NCBI GenBank assembly: GCA_028288485.1
Contig: JAQBNO010000110.1
Location: forward strand, 62,001 to 126,000
Source of the DNA: Segetibacter sp.
Lineage (GTDB): Bacteria > Bacteroidota > Bacteroidia > Chitinophagales > Chitinophagaceae
DNA length: 64,000 nt
Direction of reading: 5' to 3'
Under the pieces are notes generated by a model that was given only the letters and a program-made list of their open reading frames with translations, had not been told where the DNA came from and did not search any database. Positions 9,101 to 17,286 of the stretch are shown here, in pieces. Each line of letters opens with the position of its first letter. Position 1 is the stretch's first letter. A program made the position numbers and the translations under genes.

Positions 9101-11423
9101 TTCCTTTACTGCCAAAAGTGGTGGCGTGTTTAAACTCCAAAATCTAAATGGCTTTTCCGGTTCTTCAAATACGGCTGTAAGTAGTGTAAACAATCCAATC
9201 ATAGATTTGGAAAATGGATCGACAATCGAGTATAATGCTTCAAGCGGTAATCAAACCATTACCAGGTACAGCAATTACTCTAACCTCACCTTGAGTAATG
9301 CATCAAATAAGACTTTTGAAAATTTGGTATCCATTTCCGGCAATCTTACAAATGCCTCTACCGGAACGGTAACAACTGGTACCTTGATGTCTTTTAACGG
9401 AAGTTTCGTTACTCAAAGCATTGCCGGGCTAAACTGGAAGAACCTTTCATTTCATGGTTCTGCAACAAAAACAATTACTTCTAATGGTTCCTTAACCGGC
9501 GTTCTATCTTTTTCCGGCAATGGCGTAACCCTCGATGCTGATGGCCCCGTGGATACTGTTGCCTTTACATTAAAGTCAACCTCTATCGATTCCACCGCAC
9601 GTATTAGCGACCTTTCGAATAATAATACAACCAGCGGTTATTCCATAACCGGCAACGTGATTGTTGAACGCTTCATTCCTGCACGCAGAGCTTATCGCTA
9701 TTTATCTCCGTCAGTAAATACTGTTACAAGCATAAAATCGAATTGGATGGAAGGTGTTAACAATACAAGCACCGCAGCAAATAACAATCCTCATCCAGGT
9801 TTTGGAACTCATATAACAGGCGGCGGAGATCTTGCTGCCAGTAACGCCGGTGAATTTGATGCAACCAATACTAATAATCCCTCCCTTCTTACCTTTGACA
9901 TTGCCGGTCAAAAGTGGGTTACGGCCACCACAACTTCACAGAATTTAGTAGCGGGTAAAGGCTACCGGTTGTTTGTACGAGGAGATAGAAGTACAGATCT
10001 AAGTACCAATACTCCACCACTTTCTAATACCGTATTAAGAACAACAGGAACATTGGTAACAGGCGCGGTTATATTCAATAAAAACTCTTCTGTTCCAATT
10101 AATGCAAATCATGGAACCTATAGTTTTCTGGGCAATCCCTATGCTTCTCCTGTAAATTGGAACCTCTTATCTAAAACCGACCTATCTGATACTTATGTTA
10201 CTTTCGATCCAAATGTAAATACCCGCGGTGCTTATGTTTATTATTATGGCAATCTTGACAGAAATAATTTTTACGGTACCGCTTCCACGTCTGAAGTTGA
10301 TAAAAACATTCAACCTGGCCAGGCATTTTTTGTTCAAACAAATGCACCTTCAGGTTCAGGTAACCCCGAACTAGTATTTGAAGAAAGTAAGAAATCATCG
10401 AACCTGACACATGTTTACCGCCCAATTTCCAAGCCCGCAATATTATCTGTGCAATTGTTACTAAACACCAATCCCGGTTCTCCAAATATCGCCGACGCTA
10501 CAATTGCCGCTTTCAACGATGGCTTCAGCCGCGAGATAGGTAAGGAAGACGCCAACAAATTAACTAACCAGGATGAAACCATCGCTATTAATCGTAACGG
10601 AACTATTTTAAGTATGGAGGCTCGTCCTTCTGTAACTTATAGCGACACAATTCCTTTAATGCTCTCACAATTCAGGCAAAACAATTATTACCTTGCTGTT
10701 TCCGGGAATAATTTCTCTCCTTCTTTAACTGCGTTCGTTGAAGATTCTTATTTAAACACACAAACCTCGCTTGACCTTTTATCCTCTACATTTCTTCCTT
10801 TCACCATTAACAAAGACTCTGCTTCGTTTGCACCTGGCCGATTCAGGATCGTTTTAAAACCTGATGTTGTATTGCCGATAACAGCAATTAATCTAAAAGC
10901 TTTCAAAAAAGAACAAGGTATACAGGTAGATTGGGTTACACAAACAGAAACAAACATAGATGAATACCACGTTGAGAAATCTGTAGACGGCCAACAATAT
11001 TTTACAATTGGTAAGGAGAAAGCGAGAGGTAATTCAATCAGAGAAACTTATTCATGGCTCGACCAAAATCCTTCAACCGGCATCAACTTTTACCGGGTAA
11101 AAGTGATAGAAAAAATGGGTGTAATAAAGTACAGTCACGTAGTCAACGTTGCTGTTAGCAATCTGAACGCTTCGTTGGCCATTTATCCAAACCCTGCAAA
11201 AGGTAATGTAATCGGCCTTCGGTTAATTAACCAAGAGAAAGGAAGCTACCAAGCGGAATTGTATAGCACAGCCGGTCAAAAGTTATTTACCGGTCAAATA
11301 AAACACAACGGAGGATCAGCTAAATACAGTATTGCGACGGGAAGCACCTTTAGTAAAGGAACTTACAGGTTAAAAGTGTATAATAGCCAAACATCTATGA
11401 TCGAAACATTCTTAGTTGAATAA
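6165..11423 (+). CDS. Giant secreted protein with T9SS type A sorting domain
   Basis: A 1,752-residue exported protein. The N-terminus (about 1-26, ending AAFSQ) is a signal peptide. Most of the chain is low-complexity, Ser/Thr/Asn/Gly-rich beta-repeat sequence (about 230-1150), typical of beta-helix or Ig-like surface proteins, with recurrent phrases such as GGTL and NLTLSN. Near residue 1570 (LPITAINLKAFKKEQG) begins a module that reads like a fibronectin III-type fold. The last ~80 residues carry IYPNPAKGN, then a beta-rich tail ending in IETFLVE, the type A sorting signal. No catalytic motif was recognised, so a structural or adhesive role is inferred. A -7-like TATTTTTG box ends one base before the ATG, so the true start or promoter is uncertain, although no better signal peptide start exists downstream. 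Confidence 0.9.
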   Translation: MVNFYFYFKLSFSLNLVLACNAAFSQSNLSDVADNTDYSTGSPQFNINPAYINFIDATSTSTGKIIAMKLRIRDGGSTLSDADNLSTILTGITFTVTDNFTLNKIDFIKTAILTTSAGSLIATATKSGSELVFSGMSGTDVAAIDNNDKIVHLRLSFNETQVIDNTKLVFTVSGVTASSSGSTFATTNGGAAASDNSNSNDRNRIEVAADRLRFAQQPSNSFVSTNMAPSPTVAAVDLYNNTDFDIGSGSASVTSTGTLSSTPQTAVFAAGSATFNSINHAATGTGLKLTATYSSFTPVSSNTFTITGVTYQAGDYRPSSSGIDFSTANAWESFNGSTWTTGVTAPQNLAAGSRPARIIIDKANISGANSSSNQYNNIIVTNGGELMLSENLPPVIDFISSGNSLEVLNGGTLVITGQININSTANFIVRSGGITTLNSGNIANNHGIWGGTENFEAGSFFNINNWDWSAASPNLSLINASADATTNNSAGYKFGILTVNINPTIPWSLVDGGTIKLCDTLNVSNSSVNAIAITSNTSSPSVTIGTIHHYGGTFDLSASFSGAATQTIDILHDLTSSSGTLKLFDGSGTGSASEINININGNLTVSNTSAGFTNEGGPSAKLNFTGTTLQHIDAAVTVTAVPINVKAGASVTLKNHDLTVNSLTSTAVAFTVETGGTLDFGFAADGTTPLVIKKVSSGVAGTNDFTSQTASTLKITSPLGLQKASATTGNIQLPSSNKTFSQTGTFWYTGKSNQVTGDCFTTASSAKILIVELNAVTTTLTLTNATGITNKLEIRQGTLISSSLNPITSSGQLIMSGGIYQIGDLSVTVPQLSGAYSLSGGTIQLNGPGNQVLRGGRDYHNLTFSNSGTKTLTSAPSSIAGTITVAGAAVLDVENNGMGGSSTNLTMTGTSKYKTAGSGLRPGAGGIYSLAPGTTIEFANNSTSLQTIRLTPNYANIEVSGANVGTTTASGSINLLASGSFTAKSGGVFKLQNLNGFSGSSNTAVSSVNNPIIDLENGSTIEYNASSGNQTITRYSNYSNLTLSNASNKTFENLVSISGNLTNASTGTVTTGTLMSFNGSFVTQSIAGLNWKNLSFHGSATKTITSNGSLTGVLSFSGNGVTLDADGPVDTVAFTLKSTSIDSTARISDLSNNNTTSGYSITGNVIVERFIPARRAYRYLSPSVNTVTSIKSNWMEGVNNTSTAANNNPHPGFGTHITGGGDLAASNAGEFDATNTNNPSLLTFDIAGQKWVTATTTSQNLVAGKGYRLFVRGDRSTDLSTNTPPLSNTVLRTTGTLVTGAVIFNKNSSVPINANHGTYSFLGNPYASPVNWNLLSKTDLSDTYVTFDPNVNTRGAYVYYYGNLDRNNFYGTASTSEVDKNIQPGQAFFVQTNAPSGSGNPELVFEESKKSSNLTHVYRPISKPAILSVQLLLNTNPGSPNIADATIAAFNDGFSREIGKEDANKLTNQDETIAINRNGTILSMEARPSVTYSDTIPLMLSQFRQNNYYLAVSGNNFSPSLTAFVEDSYLNTQTSLDLLSSTFLPFTINKDSASFAPGRFRIVLKPDVVLPITAINLKAFKKEQGIQVDWVTQTETNIDEYHVEKSVDGQQYFTIGKEKARGNSIRETYSWLDQNPSTGINFYRVKVIEKMGVIKYSHVVNVAVSNLNASLAIYPNPAKGNVIGLRLINQEKGSYQAELYSTAGQKLFTGQIKHNGGSAKYSIATGSTFSKGTYRLKVYNSQTSMIETFLVE

Positions 11424-11510
11424 AAAAAGCATCATTTCAATTTTAAATCTATTTCGTTTTTATATAAGGATTAAGCATAAGGCCAGCGATGCCACAGCGA
11501 GATGCGGATG

Positions 11511-11569
11511 AAAGGATTGCGACGCAACGATGTTGCCTGCGCAAACCGGAGCTGGTAACCAAAAACATT
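11511..11569 (-). repeat. Dispersed repeat, internally shortened copy
   Basis: GGATTGCGAC, which is the far end of long copies, is joined directly to GCAACGATG, the core end. The second block AGCTGGTAACCAAAAACATT follows at 11550-11569, exactly 17 nt after the core. This looks like an internally deleted derivative. Confidence 0.65.
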
Positions 11570-11605
11570 TCTGTATACCATGCCCGTTCAGTGAAACGTA
11601 CACCT

Positions 11606-11690
11606 GTAACCGGTAACTTGCAAGCCGAACTAAGAACCCAAAAGCAGCGACTTGCAACCTGTAACTTGTAACCTGAAACCCAAAACACTT
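11606..11690. repeat. Short degenerate GTAACYTG-type repeats
   Basis: Phrases such as CCTGTAACCGGTAACTTGCA, and further on CAACCTGTAACTTGTAACCT, recur just upstream of the aminotransferase gene. They resemble a decaying simple repeat. Confidence 0.4.
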
Positions 11691-11704
11691 CCGTCAACAT
11701 CCCC

Positions 11705-12889
11705 ATGACCAACCGCCAACTGTTCCTGAACCACGTAGCCCAAACCTCGCCCTCGCCGATAGGACTTGAAATTGTAAAAGCAGCCGGCATAAAAATGTGG
11801 GATGTAAACGGAAAAGAATATATTGACCTTATTTCGGGTTTTAGTGTATGCAATATTGGACACAGCAATCCAAAGGTTATTAAGGCAGTGAAAGACCAGG
11901 TTGAGCAATACATGCACCTGATCGTATATGGCGAATTTATTGAAACACCACAGGTAGCTTACGCCAAACTGCTTGCCGATCATCTTCCTCCGTCCCTGAA
12001 TTCTGTTTACTTTACCAATAGCGGCGCTGAAGCAACAGAAGGTGCTATGAAACTGGCAAAGCGCGCTACGGGGCGCTCGAAAATAATTGCCTGCAACAAA
12101 GCGTATCATGGTAGTACTCAGGGAGCTTTAAGTATAATGGGCGATGAATACTGGCGCAACAGTTTTCGGCCTTTGTTACCTGATGTTTATCACCTCGATT
12201 ATAACAGTATCGATCTTATAAACTCCATTGACGGAACAACTGCATGTGTCATCGTTGAAACAGTTCAGGCAGAAAGCGGCGTAAATAAGCCAGGCGCAGA
12301 ATGGCTGACAGCGCTTCGGGCAAAATGTTCAGAAAACGGCGCCTTATTAATCTTCGACGAAATACAGGCGGGCTTTGGCAGAACAGGAAGTTTATGGGCA
12401 TTTGAGCAATATGAAGTTGTTCCCGACGTGTTATTATTAGGGAAAGCTTTGGGCGGAGGAATGCCTTTAGGTGCTTTTATAGCCGACATTCAATTGATGA
12501 ATACTTTAACCAGCAATCCCGTTCTTGGCCACATAACCACATTTGGTGGTCACCCGGTTAGTTGTTCGGCAGGTATGGCGGCTTTAAAAGTGCTGCTCGA
12601 AAATAATTGGCTGAAAGAGGTACAACTGAAAGAACAGCTCTTTCTGAGCCTGCTAAAACATAAAAGTATAAAGGCGGTACGATCTGCCGGTTTATGGATG
12701 GCACTGGAATTTGAAAGTTTTGAAGTAAACAAAAAGATAATTGATAGTTGTATTGAAAAAGGTGTGGTAAGTGACTGGTTTTTATTTGCACCAAACTGCA
12801 TGCGTATTGCTCCTCCGCTAATCATCTCTGAAGAAGAGATAAAAACCCTTTCTTCTGTCATTCTTTCCTGCATTGAAGAAAATGGTTAA
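11705..12889 (+). CDS. Class III (ornithine/acetylornithine-type) PLP aminotransferase
   Basis: A 394-residue pyridoxal-phosphate enzyme of the class III aminotransferase family, which moves amino groups between an omega-amine or ornithine-like donor and a keto acid. FTNSGAEATEGAMKLAKRATG (about 99-119) is the cofactor phosphate region. FDEIQAGFGRTG carries the PLP-pairing Asp218, and LLGKALGGGMPLGAF carries the Schiff-base Lys247. The length is normal for the family. No arginine or lysine pathway genes lie nearby, so the substrate cannot be assigned. The ATG follows a repeat-rich leader and no better start is visible. It is probably transcribed alone. Confidence 0.88.
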   Translation: MTNRQLFLNHVAQTSPSPIGLEIVKAAGIKMWDVNGKEYIDLISGFSVCNIGHSNPKVIKAVKDQVEQYMHLIVYGEFIETPQVAYAKLLADHLPPSLNSVYFTNSGAEATEGAMKLAKRATGRSKIIACNKAYHGSTQGALSIMGDEYWRNSFRPLLPDVYHLDYNSIDLINSIDGTTACVIVETVQAESGVNKPGAEWLTALRAKCSENGALLIFDEIQAGFGRTGSLWAFEQYEVVPDVLLLGKALGGGMPLGAFIADIQLMNTLTSNPVLGHITTFGGHPVSCSAGMAALKVLLENNWLKEVQLKEQLFLSLLKHKSIKAVRSAGLWMALEFESFEVNKKIIDSCIEKGVVSDWFLFAPNCMRIAPPLIISEEEIKTLSSVILSCIEENG

Positions 12890-12909
12890 GTTCATTTTAA
12901 ATTAATAGT

Positions 12910-13092
12910 ATGGTTTGCCGGAAGACGGTAATGTTTCTTGCCTCATCAGTTCTCACGCTCTCAGCTTTTTCCCAACAAAAAGAATAGCCCAAAAGCTCAA
13001 TAAAGAAACAGGGATACACTGTAACGGGAAGTTTTCTGCAAAGAAAATAGATTACCTGTTTGCAGAATACATGAAGCAGGTTGAGGCTGAGT
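12910..13092 (+). pseudogene. Possible remnant of a small secreted protein
   Basis: An ATG at 12910 opens a signal-peptide-like stretch (VMFLASSVLTLSAFSQQKE) that stops at 12985-12987. Reading on in the same frame gives KSSIKKQGYTVTGSFLQRK before another stop, as expected of a decayed exported protein. The family is not recognised and the call rests on appearance only. Confidence 0.3.
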
Positions 13093-13182
13093 AGTATGAT
13101 TAATCTTCGTCAGACTATTTTACTTTATTCGGCAAAAGATGCATTGATTTTTCCTGAGCCGAGCAATATTGGTACTATGAAT

Positions 13183-13206
13183 CATTGTTGCGTCGCACAC
13201 TTGTAC
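13183..13206 (+). repeat. Dispersed intergenic repeat core
   Basis: CATTGTTGCGTCGCACACTT followed by GTAC differs from the consensus at two positions. Confidence 0.8.
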
Positions 13207-13385
13207 GGCACAGCCCGCTTCTGTCCGCCCTTGTTTTATGGGAAGGAAAGAAACTATACGAATACAAAATATAAGGTAAGCGGATTCAAAAAATAATCTT
13301 GCTCTCTGCTATCTCTTTTAAGCCTATTCTCGCAGCCTTCGCGAAAGTGAATAAATTGATTTTAGTATAAGAGCGAATCTATTCA

Positions 13386-13405
13386 GTACAAGAGTGCAAC
13401 GGAAC
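13386..13405 (-). repeat. Dispersed intergenic repeat core
   Basis: GTACAAGAGTGCAACGGAAC on the plus strand is a slightly diverged reverse copy of the core. Confidence 0.65.
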
Positions 13406-13539
13406 GCCTTTGAAACAGAATTACAAATGCCGGCTCTATAAAACTACTTCGCACTACTAATTAATGGACCGCGGTACCAAGAACAAGTATCTTAGAAAAA
13501 TCTGTAAAAAAGTTTGGCTCCTTAAAAATACTATCGTTG

Positions 13540-13565
13540 CTTTGTGTTACAAAGCACTTTTATAT
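13540..13565 (+). promoter_or_regulatory. Operator-like palindrome, copy 1
   Basis: CTTTG-TGTTA-CAAAG at 13540-13554 is a perfect 5-bp inverted repeat with a 5-nt spacer, followed by CACTTTTATAT and the ATG. The same arrangement recurs at 14584-14610, flanking the winged-helix regulator gene. It is a likely binding site for that regulator (inference). Confidence 0.55.
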
Positions 13566-14222
13566 ATGGCGTACAGCAAGGAGCACCTAAACGATTTACA
13601 CGACATAAAACAAATGATGGAGCGAAGCAGTCGCTTCATAAGCCTTAGCGGCTGGAGCGGTATTGCTGCAGGTATCTGTGCTTTGGTGGGCGCATATTTT
13701 GCGCAAAATGTTATTGCTGATAGTAAGGTTAACGGTTCTTATGCGGTAGATATAGTACAATCTTCGCGTGCAGGTTCAGTATCTCTTCACGATCTTATGG
13801 GTCACCGGCTTTTCATAATTGCAGTACTAACTTTTGTTGCTGCCTTTGTTTCTGCTTTTATTTTTACTTACATAAGAAGTCGTAAAAACAATACGCTCAT
13901 CTGGAGCGCTACTTCGCGAAGACTGATGGTGAATGTTGGCATTCCTATGATAGCTGGTGGCGTATATTTATTGAAACTTGTAGAAAATGGAACGTACGGC
14001 TTAGTCGCACCAGGTTGCCTCATATTTTATGGGCTTGCATTAATCAACGGCAGTAAATACACGCTCGGAGAAATAAGATACCTTGGATACTGTGAAATAT
14101 TTTTAGGAATAATAAGCTGCTGGTTCATTGGTTTAGGCCTGTACTTTTGGGCAGTAGGATTTGGAATATTGCATATTATTTACGGAACGCTAATGTGGTA
14201 CAAGTACGAAAGAAATGCATAG
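13566..14222 (+). CDS. Small multi-pass membrane protein, regulator-linked
   Basis: A 218-residue protein of unknown function. A short cytoplasmic N-terminus (MAYSKEHLNDLHDIKQMMER) precedes about six hydrophobic segments, at roughly residues 28-46, 75-98, 115-130, 138-155, 163-180 and 185-205. The start at 13566 was chosen because the operator-like palindrome ends immediately upstream; a longer frame beginning 34 codons earlier would cover it. The winged-helix regulator follows after 44 bp with its own good ribosome site, so the two probably form an operon and the regulator may control this gene. No enzymatic motif is seen. Confidence 0.75.
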   Translation: MAYSKEHLNDLHDIKQMMERSSRFISLSGWSGIAAGICALVGAYFAQNVIADSKVNGSYAVDIVQSSRAGSVSLHDLMGHRLFIIAVLTFVAAFVSAFIFTYIRSRKNNTLIWSATSRRLMVNVGIPMIAGGVYLLKLVENGTYGLVAPGCLIFYGLALINGSKYTLGEIRYLGYCEIFLGIISCWFIGLGLYFWAVGFGILHIIYGTLMWYKYERNA

Positions 14223-14266
14223 TGACGTGGTTTAATTTTACACTTAAAGCGGAGGTAAGCGACACA

Positions 14267-14566
14267 ATGAAGAACCCGATAGAAAATCTGAATAAAATAT
14301 TCGACAGCCGAATACGACTGGGCATAATGAGTGCGTTGATGGTAAACGATGAAGTAAACTTTAACGACCTGAAAGAACTGATACAGGTAACAGACGGCAA
14401 CCTTGCGAGCCACTTGAAAACACTCGAAGAAAATGAATATGTGAAAGTGCACAAGGGTTTCATTGGGCGCAAAACCAACACCACCTATTCTGTTACCAAA
14501 GCGGGAGAAAAAGCTTTCAAGGGCCATCTTGAGGCGCTGGAACAAATGATAAAATTGATGAACTAA
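14267..14566 (+). CDS. Winged-helix transcriptional regulator (HTH_34 / ArsR-MarR-like)
   Basis: A 99-residue DNA-binding protein. It opens with IENLNKIFDSRIRLGIMSAL, continues through LKELIQVTDGNLASHLKTLE (the recognition helix) and ends with a wing and C-terminal helix (GRKTNTTYSVTKAGEKAF). This is the single-domain winged-helix pattern usual in Bacteroidota. The start at 14267 is supported by a GGAGGT ribosome site at 14251-14256; the longer upstream frame overlaps the preceding gene. It lies between two copies of a CTTTG-N5-CAAAG palindrome (13540 and 14584), which suggests autoregulation and control of both flanking membrane-protein genes. No metal-binding cysteines or ligand domain are present. 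Confidence 0.88.
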   Translation: MKNPIENLNKIFDSRIRLGIMSALMVNDEVNFNDLKELIQVTDGNLASHLKTLEENEYVKVHKGFIGRKTNTTYSVTKAGEKAFKGHLEALEQMIKLMN

Positions 14567-14583
14567 TTTTTTTTGTGACCATA

Positions 14584-14610
14584 CTTTGTATTTCAAAGCG
14601 CTTTTCTATA
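14584..14610 (+). promoter_or_regulatory. Operator-like palindrome, copy 2
   Basis: CTTTG-TATTT-CAAAG at 14584-14598 is followed by CGCTTTTCTAT. It matches copy 1 at 13540 at nearly every position, including the CNCTTTT tail. It lies 18 bp after the regulator stop and upstream of the small membrane gene at 14716. Confidence 0.55.
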
Positions 14611-14715
14611 TCAGGAGTATTCCAGGCATCAAGACACTCCTTTACGAACAACGACCAACAGCAATAGGCAGAAGCAACAGAACCTTCAAGAAAACCGTAG
14701 CTACAAATATTACCC

Positions 14716-14943
14716 ATGAAAATTAAAATAATTTTTTACCAGTTCTTACAGAAGCAAAAAGCCCTTTTTGGATGCCTCCCAATGGGAGTAGTAGTCACTA
14801 TTCTCGCCGTCATTTTTCTTGTGCCTGTTTATATAGCAATTGTTTGCAATGGTCGCTCGGTTAGCGACGACCTTTATCACATGTTTATTTACACAACCTG
14901 CACAGCTTTCTGGTGGAAATGGATAGCCGAAAAAACAAGTTGA
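14716..14943 (+). CDS. Small membrane protein, unknown
   Basis: A 75-residue protein with a basic N-terminus, one clear membrane segment (about 23-43, MGVVVTILAVIFLVPVYIAI) and a Trp-rich C-terminus (FWWKWIAEK) that may form a second hydrophobic stretch. No family was recognised. It lies downstream of the second operator-like palindrome and 46 bp before dgkA, so it may be read with either unit. Its size makes the call moderate. Confidence 0.55.
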   Translation: MKIKIIFYQFLQKQKALFGCLPMGVVVTILAVIFLVPVYIAIVCNGRSVSDDLYHMFIYTTCTAFWWKWIAEKTS

Positions 14944-14989
14944 TCATTTTTACGTTTAATGAAGTAGATTTTCCGGCAAATTCTACTGT

Positions 14990-15346
14990 ATGCTCAATTT
15001 TCTAAAAGGCTTTTTGTACGCTTATAATGGTCTTGTCGTTTTTTTCCGCCATGAAAGAAACGGAAGGATACAGTTGCTTGTAGCAGTTGGAGTGGTGTTA
15101 GCCGCATGGGGATTCAGGGTTTCAGCTGCAGAATGGATCGTGCTGCTGGGCTGCATAGCAGCTGTTCTATCTTTTGAAATGATCAACAGCGCAGTAGAAA
15201 AGCTTTGTAACCTGGTGCATCCGAAATATCATCCGGCAGTTAAAACAATAAAAGACATTTCAGCAGGAGCGGTATTGTGGGTTTCAATATTGAGTACCAT
15301 TATTGGGGCTATTATTTTTCTTCCTAAAATATTTAATGTATTATGA
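14990..15346 (+). CDS. dgkA: Diacylglycerol/undecaprenol kinase family protein
   Basis: A 118-residue integral membrane kinase of the DgkA family, which phosphorylates diacylglycerol or, in many bacteria, undecaprenol for reuse as lipid carrier. Three membrane helices (about 29-45, 49-66 and 94-112) surround the signature FEMINSAVEKLCNLV, with Glu63, Asn66 and Glu70, and the KTIKDISAGAV loop (Lys88, Asp89). Length and motifs are normal. Its last four bases overlap the start of the next gene (ATGA at 15343-15346), which shows translational coupling. The lipid substrate cannot be told from sequence. Confidence 0.92.
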   Translation: MLNFLKGFLYAYNGLVVFFRHERNGRIQLLVAVGVVLAAWGFRVSAAEWIVLLGCIAAVLSFEMINSAVEKLCNLVHPKYHPAVKTIKDISAGAVLWVSILSTIIGAIIFLPKIFNVL

Positions 15347-15990
15347 CTAAGCGATGGAGCGGGGTTGAAAAAATGTTAGTTCTTTCAGTCTCATTTACGA
15401 TGTTTTTACTGGTGTTTCGCCTGTTCTATTGGGGGCGAATAGCATTTACATTTTATCCATGGAATTTTTTCCTGGCTATAATTCCATTGTTGTTAAGTCG
15501 TACCCTTTATAAATGGAACAAGCTGAATGTAAAAAGTATCACTGTATTACTTTGCTGGCTATTATTCCTGCCAAATGCCCCATATATTATCACCGACATA
15601 TTTCATTTCCGCGAGCGGGAACCGGTAACAAAATGGTACGACCTGCTGCTTGTTACTTCGGCAGCATGGAACGGATTGATCATAGGCATCGTTTCCCTCT
15701 TACAGGTTGAAGAGTTCCTTCAAAAGCACCTGTCCCTAATAAAAGTTCGCATCGCAATGTTTATTAGCATTATCGCCTGTTCTTTTGGAATTTATCTGGG
15801 AAGATTTTTACGCTTTAACAGCTGGGATATTTTCACAAATACAGATCGCTTAATGCATTCGCTGGCATTCCAATTTTTACATCCGCAGGAGAATATTAAA
15901 ACATGGGCCTTTACTGTATTATTCGCAGCCATGCTTGCGCTGGTTTACTACACTATAAAAAACCTGGCGGCATTAGTAAGAACATACTAA
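15343..15990 (+). CDS. DUF1361 family membrane protein
   Basis: A 215-residue protein with about six membrane helices. The family signature is clear: WNFFLAIIPLLLS (about 41-53), LFLPNAPYIITDIFH (about 74-88), WYDLLLVTSAAWNGL and FGIYLGRFLRFNSWDIF (about 149-165). The biochemical function of DUF1361 proteins is not established. It overlaps dgkA by 4 bp and the next membrane protein starts 3 bp after its stop, so the three form one operon. A role in envelope lipid or glycan handling is an inference from that context only. Confidence 0.9.
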   Translation: MTKRWSGVEKMLVLSVSFTMFLLVFRLFYWGRIAFTFYPWNFFLAIIPLLLSRTLYKWNKLNVKSITVLLCWLLFLPNAPYIITDIFHFREREPVTKWYDLLLVTSAAWNGLIIGIVSLLQVEEFLQKHLSLIKVRIAMFISIIACSFGIYLGRFLRFNSWDIFTNTDRLMHSLAFQFLHPQENIKTWAFTVLFAAMLALVYYTIKNLAALVRTY

Positions 15991-15993
15991 TTT

Positions 15994-17286
15994 GTGGAAA
16001 GCTTGTTTCTGAAAACCACATTATCGGCTACGTACGAAAGGTTAGATCTAAAGCCGGCTTTAAAAGCTAAATGGCTCTTCCTGGTACTGTTCATCGTTTT
16101 TATTCCGCAATTACTGTATTCCTGGAATGTCTTACAGAATAGCATGATGACCGATTTTTATAGCAGGATTATTGGAACCCGCTTACTGGTCGAAAATCGC
16201 TCACCCTATTTTATTGAACAACTTGATCCAGCTAATCATTCCCGTAATTCGGTAAATGGCGTAACTGCTACTCCCGTAGCTTTATGGTTACTGATACCAT
16301 TAGCCAAGATGAATTATTGCAATGCCAAATTAACCTGGTGGCTTATTGAAGAGACGATATTATTTGCCACTGCGTTCTTTACTTGTCTTTATCCTGCAAA
16401 ACTTCTAAAACAGATCATTACAATTATTATAACGGTCATTTTCTTTTGTTATAGCCGCAACTGGTGGGTTCATGTTTTTAGCGGCCAATACTATGTGCTC
16501 TTTGCCTTTGCTTTTTCAGTAGTGAGTTATTATTCGAACAAGAACAAGCATTTGCCACTAATACTTTTCCCGGTGGCGGCGCTAATAAGACCTTTTTTTG
16601 TACTGGCAACTTTGCCATGGCTATTAAAAGATTGGAAGCAGGCTGGGAAATGGCTGCTTCCGGCAATCGCTTTTGCTGCGTCATTCCTTATAATATCTGG
16701 TAATAACAAACTCCTTCCCGAGTACAACAAGGCGATGAATGTGTACTCCTACGAAGTAACCGGCTGGTCAAAAGAGAAGATAAAAACGTCGTTAAACCAA
16801 CAGCTGATAAATGAGGACTGTGTGAAGCAATCCCGCTTGTTTGAAAGCTTTGACGCAGCCTGCCTTTTTTCATTGCAACATTACCTCAGGCTGTTTGGCA
16901 TAATAATTAACTCCCCTGCTTATTTTACGGTTTTACTGGCTGCCGTTCTCACCATCCTGCTGCTCTTAAGCTACAAAACCATCATGTCGAACAATGAAAA
17001 TCTCGTAATATTCTCTTTCCTCGTTTATATGCTTTGCGAACTTTTTACACCTGCCAACAGGAACCCTTATAATATGGTACAGTACCTCGGAATTTTAGGC
17101 CTGCTTATACACGTTTGTCACACCAAACCCATGTTGCTGTTTATTACAGGTTTGGCTTTAAACCACAGTTTACCCTTTTCGTTTACCTATCAACGCGAGA
17201 TTGGGGAAGCCGTTATGTTATTCGCCATTTATTTACAACTGTTGCAGAAAGATCAAAGAAAAGTGGAGTTTAGTGATTCCTGTTAG
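15994..17286 (+). CDS. Polytopic membrane protein, possible GT-C (GT87/DUF2029-like) glycosyltransferase
   Basis: A 430-residue protein with around ten membrane segments. The region after the first helix (MTDFYSRIIGTRLLVENRSP) and the later phrase PVAALIRPFFVLATLPWLL resemble the first periplasmic loop and the K/R-P-helix of DUF2029 (GT87) polyprenyl-phosphate mannosyltransferases. The match is partial and the catalytic acid is only tentatively the Asp of MTDFY. It starts with GTG, 3 bp after the DUF1361 stop, and no better ATG exists before the first helix. It is probably the last gene of the dgkA operon. A non-enzymatic membrane protein remains possible. Confidence 0.7.
   Translation: MESLFLKTTLSATYERLDLKPALKAKWLFLVLFIVFIPQLLYSWNVLQNSMMTDFYSRIIGTRLLVENRSPYFIEQLDPANHSRNSVNGVTATPVALWLLIPLAKMNYCNAKLTWWLIEETILFATAFFTCLYPAKLLKQIITIIITVIFFCYSRNWWVHVFSGQYYVLFAFAFSVVSYYSNKNKHLPLILFPVAALIRPFFVLATLPWLLKDWKQAGKWLLPAIAFAASFLIISGNNKLLPEYNKAMNVYSYEVTGWSKEKIKTSLNQQLINEDCVKQSRLFESFDAACLFSLQHYLRLFGIIINSPAYFTVLLAAVLTILLLLSYKTIMSNNENLVIFSFLVYMLCELFTPANRNPYNMVQYLGILGLLIHVCHTKPMLLFITGLALNHSLPFSFTYQREIGEAVMLFAIYLQLLQKDQRKVEFSDSC

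Larger units (their letters stand above)
12890..13565. other. Intergenic region with gene remnant, two repeat copies and an operator-like palindrome
   Basis: It holds a secreted-protein remnant (12910-13092), repeat cores in opposite orientations at 13183-13206 and 13386-13405, and a palindrome at 13540-13554 just before the next gene. An open frame spanning 13081-13296 runs across a repeat copy and was rejected. Confidence 0.55.

Noticed and set aside
13081-13296. 71-residue open frame
   Set aside because: It runs through a dispersed-repeat copy and has no conserved features.
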